IMG/VR virus record: IMGVR_UViG_3300047510_000319
Span: 1-25,796 of that record
DNA: 25,796 nucleotides
Direction: 5' to 3' (one strand)
From: a virus
The notes below the pieces were generated by a model. The model worked only from the letters and a program-made list of their open reading frames with translations, was not told where the DNA came from and did no database searches. Within the stretch, counting starts at the first letter, position 1; every line of letters starts with the position of its first letter. A program made the position numbers and the translations under genes. Below are positions 13,574 through 19,765 of the stretch, in pieces.

Positions 13574-13766
13574 TTATCATCACCATAACTTGATTGTTGT
13601 ACATCACTTTAGTTAGCGCACTCTTACGAATCAGGTTATTAATAATGACTTGTTCTCTCTCTTGGAAACTGGTTAACGGTGTAAGCCCACTTACGTTTTC
13701 CAAGAGAGACTTTTCCTCGTTCGTAAGGTAGATAGTAAAATCTGTTATGAGCTCGTTTAATTTCAT
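13563..13766 (-). CDS. Hypothetical 67-aa protein
   Basis: Begins MKLNELITDFTIYLTNEEKS and continues as one helix-rich domain ending YNNQVMVMINDY. The start overlaps the preceding stop (ATGA) and the end overlaps the next gene by 11 nt. The N-terminus resembles the short leaders of its neighbours (MKINEIMED, MLLRDLWEG). A large imperfect hairpin lies within its coding sequence. Function unknown. Confidence 0.72.
   Translation of the reverse strand: MKLNELITDFTIYLTNEEKSLLENVSGLTPLTSFQEREQVIINNLIRKSALTKVMYNNQVMVMINDY
13656..13709. repeat. Imperfect inverted repeat inside a coding sequence
   Basis: Arms 13656-13669 and 13695-13709 pair over 14 bases with one bulged base (CTCTTGGAAAC against GTTTTCCAAGAG). 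Inside, GTAAG and CTTAC (13681-13685, 13690-13694) pair around CCCA, leaving an 11-base bulge on one side. The whole structure lies inside the 67-aa gene. Confidence 0.55.
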
Positions 13767-14098
13767 TGTATGCTTTGCAACTGTTGCTGAAGCGCTCTCA
13801 GTTGTTCTTGTGTTGCTTTGATTTGCGCTTGTATCTGTTTCTTTTGTTCTTGCTTGAGTTTAGCAGCTTCGGGTGAGCGAGGATCGATGTCGGGCGCACC
13901 CATGGCTTGTCCTACTGCATTACCTGCTGTTCTAGCTGCACCTGCTACACCTCTTGCGGCAGCGCCCGCTGCTCTACCAATACCACGGGCTGCGGCGCCG
14001 CCAACTGCGGCTGCACCTCTAGCCAGTGCTCCACCAACTGCTCCGATAGCAGGAACTACCTCATCTGTACGGTCTTCCATAATCTCGTTTATCTTCAT
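13763..14098 (-). CDS. Ala/Gly-rich 111-aa protein
   Basis: A short leader (MKINEIMEDRTDEV) is followed by an Ala/Gly/Arg-rich segment at about 17-65 with repeated GxxxG/A patterns (GGALARGAAAVGGAAARGIG). A Gln/Lys coiled coil closes the chain (about 78-111). The alanine-glycine stretch could insert into or cross a membrane after ejection, or pack against DNA; no direct evidence. ATGA overlaps at both ends show tight translational coupling with its neighbours. Confidence 0.68.
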   Translation of the reverse strand: MKINEIMEDRTDEVVPAIGAVGGALARGAAAVGGAAARGIGRAAGAAARGVAGAARTAGNAVGQAMGAPDIDPRSPEAAKLKQEQKKQIQAQIKATQEQLRALQQQLQSIQ

Positions 14099-14427
14099 AT
14101 TCTTTTCCCTGCGCCTGAACGCTTCTTTGGTCTTATGGTTCTACGACCCACGTTTAATCTCTTTAGTTTTTGTGTTGTAGGACTAGTTCTAACAGTTCTT
14201 GAACGTTTAATATCTATAGTGCTGCCTTTTGATCTACGTGTTCTTTTGAGTGTTTGACTGGCTTTTACATTTTTAGGAGCATTACAGGTAGCAGCTTTGG
14301 CAACCACTCGTCCTTTTCTTGGGCCAGTTGTGCAGCGATATTTGCGCACAGTGTGACCTCTAGTGCCGCCCCCTTTGCCATGTCCGAATACAGTTGTAAC
14401 ACCTTCCCAAAGATCACGCAGTAACAT
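14095..14427 (-). CDS. Highly basic small protein, paralogue 1
   Basis: A 110-aa protein, very rich in Lys and Arg. It starts MLLRDLWE-G, with a possible prohead-protease site after Glu8 (Leu-Trp-Glu|Gly). A conserved core VRKYRCTTGPRKGRVVAKAA (about residues 27-46) is shared with the next gene upstream, and a tail of basic repeats follows (LKRTRRSK, IKRSRTVRTS, LKRLNVGRRT). The composition suggests a DNA-condensing internal head protein, comparable in idea to T4 internal proteins. Its start overlaps the paralogue's stop (TAATG), with AAGGGG as SD. Confidence 0.78.
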   Translation of the reverse strand: MLLRDLWEGVTTVFGHGKGGGTRGHTVRKYRCTTGPRKGRVVAKAATCNAPKNVKASQTLKRTRRSKGSTIDIKRSRTVRTSPTTQKLKRLNVGRRTIRPKKRSGAGKRI

Positions 14428-14717
14428 TATCGTCCCCTTGTGGCTTTGTTCATTTTTTGAACGCGGCGGCTTGCAGGATTCATGCGTTTAGTACGCTTGG
14501 CTTTTCTAGATAGTCGTTTACCTAGTCTAGCTTTTGTTTTTTTTAGTGTAACTCTTTTTTTGATATCAGGTGCTGCAAAACACTGTGCTATCTTAGCAAC
14601 AATGCGGCCGTCTCTAGGCCCAGAAGTACAGCGATATTTGCGCACAACCTTCTTACCAGATCGTGCCCAGGTCTGTCCTTCTTCTATAGGGTCAATAAAA
14701 AAATCACGTAATAACAT
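14427..14717 (-). CDS. Highly basic small protein, paralogue 2
   Basis: A 96-aa protein that begins MLLRDFFIDPIEE-G, like its neighbour, with a possible prohead-protease site after Glu13 (Ile-Glu-Glu|Gly). The core VRKYRCTSGPRDGRIVAKIA aligns with paralogue 1, followed by a Lys/Arg-rich tail (LGKRLSRKAKRTKRMNPASR). ATG 14717 is chosen because the shared MLLRD start then aligns. The alternative TTG 14741 overlaps the preceding stop (TTGA) but would place the late promoter inside the gene. Probably a packaged DNA-binding protein. Confidence 0.76.
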   Translation of the reverse strand: MLLRDFFIDPIEEGQTWARSGKKVVRKYRCTSGPRDGRIVAKIAQCFAAPDIKKRVTLKKTKARLGKRLSRKAKRTKRMNPASRRVQKMNKATRGR

Positions 14718-14722
14718 ATAGT

Positions 14723-14730
14723 TATTTATC
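14723..14730 (-). promoter_or_regulatory. Late promoter GATAAATA before the basic protein pair
   Basis: GATAAATA on the minus strand lies only five bases upstream of ATG 14717. A start site at the usual distance would give a transcript with almost no leader for the first gene and a normal one for the second. Confidence 0.55.
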
Positions 14731-14737
14731 GTGATTG

Positions 14738-14977
14738 TCAACTCAGTAGTATTACTACGATTGTTGATAGTAGGCCAGCTATTACTGTACCTGCTGTGCC
14801 TATCAGCACTTTGGTCATACTCTGTTGACCGTTTTTAATATCTAAATGAATATCTCTTAGAGTGTTTTCTACATTAGTAAGACGGCTGTCAAGAGCTGCA
14901 TATCTTAGAGCGCACAGATCTACGTGTGCCTCTAGGCTCTCTTTTTCAAGCGAAGTTGTAGTTCTTAGTTCAGACAT
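14738..14977 (-). CDS. Coiled-coil protein with C-terminal membrane helix (XhlA-like)
   Basis: A 79-aa protein: an N-terminal soluble part, a coiled coil at about 30-50 (ALDSRLTNVENTLRDIHLDI) and one membrane helix at about 57-78 (VLIGTAGTVIAGLLSTIVVI). This layout matches small phage lysis-associated proteins of the XhlA type. It also fits other phage anchor proteins, so the lysis role is tentative. It has a proper SD (AGAGGAAAAG) and a late promoter about 75 bases upstream. Confidence 0.75.
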   Translation of the reverse strand: MSELRTTTSLEKESLEAHVDLCALRYAALDSRLTNVENTLRDIHLDIKNGQQSMTKVLIGTAGTVIAGLLSTIVVILLS

Positions 14978-15050
14978 CTTTTCCTCTTTCTGATAAAGTA
15001 AACTCTTAGTTGGCCTTTATTGTTGTGATGCCTGATGTGCCTGTACAGTT

Positions 15051-15446
15051 TTATTTATCATCTATTTGGAAAAATATATTGGCATATTCAGTGTCTTGTG
15101 TAGTAAACACTGAGTTTGTAAACTTAGCTGTTTCGTCTAGTCCATCGATCACAGGTATGAGATTAAAATCACTGTTTAACAATTCGAGACTCATTGCGTC
15201 TTCATATTCTATTTCAAAATCAAACTGCCATATTGAGTGTTTGCCTTTGTATGCACGACCTAGTCCTAGTTTAGCAGGCGTTTCTGTTAAGATATGCGGA
15301 CTTTTACTATAAGTCGGATTAACTCTTAGGCCTATAGTCTGTAGAACAGTGAGAAAATTTTGCTGTTGTTGTGCAGACTTAGGTTCGTCGCCTCTGCGAG
15401 CACCTGTTTCTGTAATGTCAATCAATGTGTATAATCTAAATCTCAT
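15051..15446 (-). CDS. Hypothetical 131-aa structural-type protein
   Basis: Starts MRFRLYTLIDITETGARRGD, followed by a Gln-rich turn (KSAQQQQNF) and beta-rich segments (IWQFDFEIEYEDAMSLELL), ending FFQIDDK. I recall similar proteins in many cyanophage and pelagiphage genomes without assigned role; the context suggests a head completion or neck function. The stop codon is embedded in the late promoter octamer that follows (GAT AAA TAA). Soluble, single domain. Confidence 0.75.
   Translation of the reverse strand: MRFRLYTLIDITETGARRGDEPKSAQQQQNFLTVLQTIGLRVNPTYSKSPHILTETPAKLGLGRAYKGKHSIWQFDFEIEYEDAMSLELLNSDFNLIPVIDGLDETAKFTNSVFTTQDTEYANIFFQIDDK
15052..15059 (-). promoter_or_regulatory. Late promoter GATAAATA for the XhlA-like gene
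   Basis: GATAAATA on the minus strand, formed by the last codons and stop of the 131-aa gene (GAT AAA TAA). About 75 bases upstream of ATG 14977. Confidence 0.68.
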
Positions 15447-15466
15447 ACACTATTTAAGGTCATAAA

Positions 15467-15495
15467 AAAAGCGCCACTATAAAAGTGACGCTTTT
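15467..15495 (-). terminator. Intrinsic terminator after the 118-aa structural gene
   Basis: AAAAGCGCCACT and AGTGACGCTTTT pair over 12 positions with one mismatch around an ATAAA loop. On the minus strand the stem is followed by a run of seven T, the classic Rho-independent layout, 19 bases after the stop at 15514. T-rich sequence on the other side could let it work on the plus strand too. Confidence 0.85.
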
Positions 15496-15513
15496 ATTTT
15501 TATGCGTTAATTA

Positions 15514-15870
15514 TTATACGCTTACAGTAAAGCTAACGGCTGCTTCAACAGTTGAATCGTTTGCTGAAGGAGTAGCTGAAGCAATCTGACGAATACGAGC
15601 TTGCAGAGTTGCTGCTGATTGTGCATGTCCATCAACTACTACGTTGATAATACCAGTATCCGCATCTGGTGCCCATGCCATTAGTGGTGCTACTTCACGA
15701 AGGATTAGGTCGTAAAGTGAACCGTGTGCGCCGTCGTTTGCACGTAGGTCAACTGCTGTGTTGCTGTCGTCCTTAACAGTGATTTTGTACATAGCGAGTT
15801 GTACAACACTCTCTAGTGTACCTACTGTGTTTGCACCACCATTAACTGGGGTAAAATCGTATGTTGCCAT
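15514..15870 (-). CDS. Probable abundant structural protein, 118 aa
   Basis: Starts MATYDFTPVNGGANTVGTLE and ends in a beta-rich tail (VEAAVSFTVSV). It is neutral to acidic with alternating strands and no cysteine, as expected for a virion protein. It is the best-framed transcription unit in the window: a late promoter, a 50-base leader, a strong SD (AAGGAG), and an intrinsic terminator right after the stop. This suggests a strongly expressed single-gene transcript, such as a minor capsid, decoration or tail protein. I do not recognise the family with certainty. Confidence 0.78.
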   Translation of the reverse strand: MATYDFTPVNGGANTVGTLESVVQLAMYKITVKDDSNTAVDLRANDGAHGSLYDLILREVAPLMAWAPDADTGIINVVVDGHAQSAATLQARIRQIASATPSANDSTVEAAVSFTVSV

Positions 15871-15928
15871 TTTATTTCTCCTTGATCTCTAAATGACTTG
15901 TCCATTACTCTATGGACTTTTATAATAT

Positions 15929-15936
15929 TATTTATC
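15929..15936 (-). promoter_or_regulatory. Late promoter GATAAATA for the 118-aa structural gene
   Basis: TGATAAATAAT on the minus strand, 59 bases upstream of ATG 15870 and 23 bases after the previous stop. Confidence 0.78.
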
Positions 15937-15958
15937 ATTTAGGAAAAATAAAGCAGTG

Positions 15959-16825
15959 TTATCGCTGTTTTTTAGCTCTAGTGTGTACTGCTCTGAGATT
16001 CTGTACATAAGCAGGGCCTGCCTGTACAATATCATCTATCAGTTCTATAACTGGCATGTAGGCTTTCATCATTTCGGCACTCACTGCTTTGCCGTTCTTA
16101 GCTTGATCAAGGAAGCGTTTGGTCAATGCCATGTTCTTTGCACCTACTAAGTATCTGTACAGTGCAATGTCAGCCGGTGCTGTGCTGATGTCGGGTATAC
16201 TAATCTGTGGTTCTGGATCATATACATCTGACTTTTCTAGATTCTTTGCTGCTACAAACTGTTCAAAGTCATCTGCAATGTCACTGCTTCTCAGTTTAGC
16301 ACGAACAGCAAATGTCAGTCTTGTTACCAACAATTGACGTTCTTGTAGATTTAGTTTACCAAAATCGTTCAACGCACGACGAACGTTCTTGTAATCTGTA
16401 TTGGTTATGTTTAGTGTAGATTCTATGTCTACAAACATTTTGGTTATGAGTGCAGGCTCTTTGCCCTGTGCTAGACTGTTAATATATCGGTTAACGGCAG
16501 CAACAGGTAGTCGTGTTTTCTTTTTGAGTTCTATAGCAGCGTCAGGATCTTTAAGCTTACGTTGTGCCTTGTCGTCACCAACTAAAAAATAAACAAAGTT
16601 GTAGAGATCGGTGCCCATTATTCTGTAGTATTTGTACAGTTCAAACCCTGCGGTACGAGCGCAGTACTTTTGTACAGGTATTCTAAACTGCGGGAATTGA
16701 CGCATAGTTTCTAGTGCCAACAGAATCAAATACATTCTTTCACCGCAGTCTGTATAGGTCAAACGTTGGCTACTACCATTGTCCTTGGTCATTCTTGATT
16801 CATGTAGGTCCTTGATAAAATCCAT
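15959..16825 (-). CDS. Hypothetical 288-aa helical protein, possible packaged protein
   Basis: All-helical protein of unknown function starting MDFIKDLHE-S. Leu-His-Glu|Ser at residue 9 fits the T4 prohead-protease consensus, so it may be targeted to the capsid and trimmed. The rest is charged helices (LTYTDCGERMYLILLALETM, later KLNLQERQLLVTRLTFAVRA) with a basic tail ending HTRAKKQR. No catalytic motif is apparent. Its ATG overlaps the stop of the nucleotidyltransferase gene (TAATG), so the two are co-translated and may act together. Confidence 0.76.
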   Translation of the reverse strand: MDFIKDLHESRMTKDNGSSQRLTYTDCGERMYLILLALETMRQFPQFRIPVQKYCARTAGFELYKYYRIMGTDLYNFVYFLVGDDKAQRKLKDPDAAIELKKKTRLPVAAVNRYINSLAQGKEPALITKMFVDIESTLNITNTDYKNVRRALNDFGKLNLQERQLLVTRLTFAVRAKLRSSDIADDFEQFVAAKNLEKSDVYDPEPQISIPDISTAPADIALYRYLVGAKNMALTKRFLDQAKNGKAVSAEMMKAYMPVIELIDDIVQAGPAYVQNLRAVHTRAKKQR

Positions 16826-17568
16826 TATCTTATTGCTGCCACTAGTTCTTTGATTCTAGTTAGATGACGATCTGCCAGTGTTTCAGCTTTAGGAGCAGCT
16901 TCTTTCCAGTTTGGGTCTGCTTTTAAATCTGCCAACAGTTGTGCGCCTTTAGGACCTAGTGCTTTTACAATTGACTCTACTGAACCTAGGTCCTTTGCTG
17001 TTGCTTTTGGTCCAATCAGTACTTTTGCAATCTCATCTATATCTGTTGCTACTATTGTATCGTCATTTCTGTTTAAGAGTCCTTTAAAAGCACTCCACTT
17101 CATGCCTTGATCCTTTGCCAGTTTGGCCATTGCTAGTTGCTTGTTTAATCCTTTGTAAGGACTGCCTGCTGGAATATCGTGTATGTGGTACTTAGAAATC
17201 ATTTCAGCGTGTGGTACAACCATAATGTCTACCTGTGCTGAGCCGCCTTTGATTGGGACTCTTACGTGTACAATGGTGCCGCTCTTTTTAGTATCTAATC
17301 CTGCTTGGTTGAATAGCTGTTCTAGTCCTGCTTTTGCACCTTTGGCATCTTTTGCATTAAAATGCTGTGTTAGTGTGTCTTGATCAACAATAACATCCAA
17401 ATCTCCTGACTTCTTGCCCGCAGTAGGAGTTGCTCCACTACCAATTGGAATTAGCTTTGCTCCTGTGGCGGACATTATTCCGTTAACCTGTTTTAAGATC
17501 GCAGCAATCTGACTGTGGTCAAACTCCACAGCGTCTGCAAACATGTTGCCACCTTCACTTAGAATCAT
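16825..17568 (-). CDS. Nucleotidyltransferase-fold (pol beta superfamily) protein
   Basis: A 247-aa protein with the nucleotidyltransferase signature: Gly43-Ser44 followed by Asp56-Leu-Asp58 in GKKSGDLDVIVD, and a third acidic residue Asp114 in AQVDIMVVP. Members transfer NMP to proteins, RNA or small molecules; the target here is unknown. The N-terminus MILSE-GGNMFADA contains Leu-Ser-Glu|Gly, a possible prohead-protease site, and similar EGGN-V/M-F starts occur in related phage proteins as I recall. The C-terminal half is a Lys/Ala-rich helical region. It overlaps the preceding gene by 14 nt and the next by the TAATG junction. Confidence 0.8.
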   Translation of the reverse strand: MILSEGGNMFADAVEFDHSQIAAILKQVNGIMSATGAKLIPIGSGATPTAGKKSGDLDVIVDQDTLTQHFNAKDAKGAKAGLEQLFNQAGLDTKKSGTIVHVRVPIKGGSAQVDIMVVPHAEMISKYHIHDIPAGSPYKGLNKQLAMAKLAKDQGMKWSAFKGLLNRNDDTIVATDIDEIAKVLIGPKATAKDLGSVESIVKALGPKGAQLLADLKADPNWKEAAPKAETLADRHLTRIKELVAAIR

Positions 17569-17818
17569 TCTTTTTGGCCTCTATAATCTTGCTCATTGAA
17601 CGACGAAACTTGCGTGGGTCGCCGCTCTTAATGCTGTTAAAAAAACGTCGTTCAAGTTCTGAAGCAGTCTCTACATCATACAAACTGTTTATCCTAGTCA
17701 GTAGATTGATAGCACTTTCTATTATATTGTTAGCAGTGTTGTCAACAAAATGATCGTTGTCACGCTTGCCGTGAACGGTGTTCAGTTCTTCAAGTATGCT
17801 TCTAGTTCGTTTCTTCAT
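17555..17818 (-). CDS. Hypothetical 87-aa basic helical protein
   Basis: ATG 17818 is preferred over TTG 17836 because AGGA lies eight bases before it. The product starts MKKRTRSILEELNTVHGKRD and is a charged helical protein (ELERRFFNSIKSGDPRKFRR). I recall similar small proteins in marine T4-like phages. It is the first gene of the coupled trio with the nucleotidyltransferase and the 288-aa protein. A TAAATA-containing element 20-30 bases upstream may be a weak late promoter. Confidence 0.75.
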   Translation of the reverse strand: MKKRTRSILEELNTVHGKRDNDHFVDNTANNIIESAINLLTRINSLYDVETASELERRFFNSIKSGDPRKFRRSMSKIIEAKKNDSK

Positions 17819-17855
17819 TGCTGTGTTCCTATACAAGTATTTAGCGTGGTTGTAC

Positions 17856-17863
17856 TATAAATA
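17856..17863 (+). promoter_or_regulatory. Late promoter TATAAATA for the lipase gene
   Basis: Perfect TATAAATA on the plus strand, 23 bases before ATG 17887, with GGAGGG between. It is divergent from the minus-strand trio. Confidence 0.75.
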
Positions 17864-17886
17864 AGTTTGTTACGGAGGGTGTACAC

Positions 17887-18654
17887 ATGTCAATAAAAGA
17901 TCTATCATTTAAGGAGCGCAGTCTCTTATTTGCTCGCTTGGCATCTATTGCCTACAGCGATCCTAAAACAGCTAAAAAATCAGTTAAAAGTTTAGGCTTT
18001 ACAGAAGTTGAGTTCTATGATCGCGGCGGCGCTCAAGCATACAGATTTCAAAACAGAGATGATCTAGTTATAGTGTGTCGTGGCACCGAACCGACCTGTT
18101 TTAACGACATCAAAGCAGACCTACGAGCCATGCCGGTGATGGCAGAAACAATCAGCCGTGTGCATAAAGGATTTAAAGCAGAAGTAGATGATCTATGGCC
18201 TATGATTGTAGAAGATCTTTTAGCCAAACAGCCCAATCAAAATCTATGGTTTGCTGGACACAGTCTTGGTGCTGCAATGGCAACCATTATGGCCAGTCGC
18301 TGTTTGTACTGTGAAAAACTACCAGATCCTGTAGAACTCTACACATTCGGTTCGCCGCGTGTAGGTTGGCGCGGGTATGTTGTGCATCTCGGCGTTGAAC
18401 ATCATCGCTGGGTAAATAACAATGATGTTGTTACTCGTGTACCATTAATTATTATGGGCTATCGTCATCACGGTACAGAGCATTATATGAATGCATATGG
18501 ACAGGTACGAAAGAACACAGGATGGCAGCGTGTAAAAGATCGCTGGCGTGGCATGTGGATGGGATTAAAGAAGGGCAGCATTGACAACTTCTCAGATCAT
18601 TCTATGACCAACTATATTGCTAATATAGAAGCATGGAACAAGGAGCAGGATTAA
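17887..18654 (+). CDS. Class 3 lipase/esterase
   Basis: A 255-aa alpha/beta hydrolase of the fungal-type lipase_3 family. It has the oxyanion segment VIVCRGTEP (about 61-69), nucleophile Ser126 in WFAGHSLGAAMA, the following TFGSPRVG (about 153-160), Asp180 in NNNDVVTRVP as the acid, and His194 or His195 (GYRHHGTE) as the base. There is no signal peptide, so it works in the cytoplasm unless released by lysis. It is alone on the plus strand with its own late promoter and a strong SD (GGAGGG). Membrane-lipid degradation at lysis is an attractive role, but the substrate is unknown. Confidence 0.92.
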   Translation: MSIKDLSFKERSLLFARLASIAYSDPKTAKKSVKSLGFTEVEFYDRGGAQAYRFQNRDDLVIVCRGTEPTCFNDIKADLRAMPVMAETISRVHKGFKAEVDDLWPMIVEDLLAKQPNQNLWFAGHSLGAAMATIMASRCLYCEKLPDPVELYTFGSPRVGWRGYVVHLGVEHHRWVNNNDVVTRVPLIIMGYRHHGTEHYMNAYGQVRKNTGWQRVKDRWRGMWMGLKKGSIDNFSDHSMTNYIANIEAWNKEQD

Positions 18655-18665
18655 TCCTGCTCCTT
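18640..18665. terminator. Perfect palindrome, bidirectional terminator
   Basis: A 26-base perfect palindrome (AAGGAGCAGGA, TTAA, TCCTGCTCCTT) lies between the convergent lipase and pstS genes and includes the lipase stop codon. The 11-base stem could stop transcription from both sides; the T-tracts are short. Confidence 0.75.
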
Positions 18666-18676
18666 GAGTATTTCGA

Positions 18677-19639
18677 TTACTTGTTAGCCCACTCTTCTTG
18701 AGTTGCTGCTAGTTCTGGATCAGGAACAAGACCGTATTGTGCTAGAGCACCGTCTGGGCCTGCCATATCGTCACTTACAAAGAACTGTACGTACTCTCTA
18801 AGTCCTGGGATTACTTCAAGATGTGCATCCTTAACATAGAAGTAAAGCGGACGACTGATTGGATAATCACCACTTGAGATTGTTTCTACGCTAGGAAATA
18901 CGCCGCTTACTGTAGCAACTTCTAGCTTGTCAGTGTTGTTCTGGTAGAAGCTAAGACCAAACACACCAAGTGAAGTTTGATTTGCTGCAAGACGTGCAAG
19001 TGTTTCAGTATAGTCGCCGTCAATGTCAACGGCTGCTCCGTCGGTGCGAACCTTAACACAAGCCTTCTTCTGATCGTCGTCTAGCTTTTCGACACCCAGT
19101 ACTGCTTTACAACCATCTTCCATGACCTTCACATCGAACACTTCACGTGTACCGTGCTTGGTTCCTGGAATATAAGCAAGAATTTCTACACCCGGTAGAG
19201 CAGGATCAACGTCACTCCAAAGTTTTGCAGTGCTGTCAGCATGTAGTGCAGTGTATAGTTGTGCTACTGTTAGATTGTCAATGTTGAGTTGATCAATGTT
19301 AGATGCAAATACAATGCCATCGTAACCAATTCTAACTTCTGTAATAGGGCCCACGGCTGCTTCGCACTTGGCCCATTCTTCTTCTTTCATCTTTGAACTG
19401 CTGTTTGCAATATCAACTGTGTTTTCGCCAGTGCCTTCACATAGCTTTTTACGGCCAGCACCCGACCCACCACCTTCTACTACTGGTGTTTGGAAATCGA
19501 AATTTTCACCAAATGATTCTGCAACAATAGTTGCGTATGGTAGAACTGTGCTTGAGCCTGTAACCTGTACGTTGTCACGTGCAAATGCACCTGTGGTTGT
19601 TAGGGCTACCACTGCCACTGCTGTTAGTAATGTTTTCAT
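18677..19639 (-). CDS. pstS: Phosphate-binding protein PstS
   Basis: Periplasmic high-affinity phosphate-binding subunit of the host PstSCAB transporter. The 320-aa precursor begins with a signal peptide (MKTLLTAVAVVALTTTGAFA, then RDNVQ). The phosphate-binding signature is VTGSSTVLPYATIV near the mature N-terminus, with a further ligand region DIANSSSKMKEEEW and the Gly/Ser-rich VVEGGGSGAGRK. ATG 19639 is chosen because AAAGGA lies upstream and the signal peptide starts there. The sequence looks alphaproteobacterial rather than cyanobacterial. Phage pstS genes are known as phosphate-stress auxiliary genes in cyanophages, where they respond to host PhoB. No clear Pho box is visible here. A 14-base palindrome lies just upstream of the SD. 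Confidence 0.95.
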   Translation of the reverse strand: MKTLLTAVAVVALTTTGAFARDNVQVTGSSTVLPYATIVAESFGENFDFQTPVVEGGGSGAGRKKLCEGTGENTVDIANSSSKMKEEEWAKCEAAVGPITEVRIGYDGIVFASNIDQLNIDNLTVAQLYTALHADSTAKLWSDVDPALPGVEILAYIPGTKHGTREVFDVKVMEDGCKAVLGVEKLDDDQKKACVKVRTDGAAVDIDGDYTETLARLAANQTSLGVFGLSFYQNNTDKLEVATVSGVFPSVETISSGDYPISRPLYFYVKDAHLEVIPGLREYVQFFVSDDMAGPDGALAQYGLVPDPELAATQEEWANK

Positions 19640-19650
19640 GTGTGTTATCC

Positions 19651-19664
19651 TTTTGTTAACAAAA
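19651..19664. repeat. Palindrome TTTTGTTAACAAAA before pstS
   Basis: A perfect 14-base palindrome ends a few bases before the pstS SD, in the leader. It could be an operator or a weak stem that affects translation. A second short direct repeat (CTGTTA twice, 8 bases apart, 19748-19763 on the minus strand) lies farther upstream. Confidence 0.45.
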
Positions 19665-19765
19665 TAAAACGCAAGGAGACTATATCTCTGTGTGAGCATG
19701 TATATGTGTCTGTGTCTCATTACGTTATTATTTACATGATACTATAACATAACAGTGTAACAGAT

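Noticed and set aside
13818-14257. Long plus-strand frames rich in Ala/Ser/Cys
   Set aside because: Antisense shadows of the Ala/Gly-rich minus-strand gene; composition is just the complement of GCN/GGN codons, and they lack SDs.
19748-19763. Possible Pho box upstream of pstS
   Set aside because: CTGTTA repeats are 8 bases apart, not the 11 needed for a PhoB site, and the following bases do not fit the consensus. Kept only as a leader repeat.
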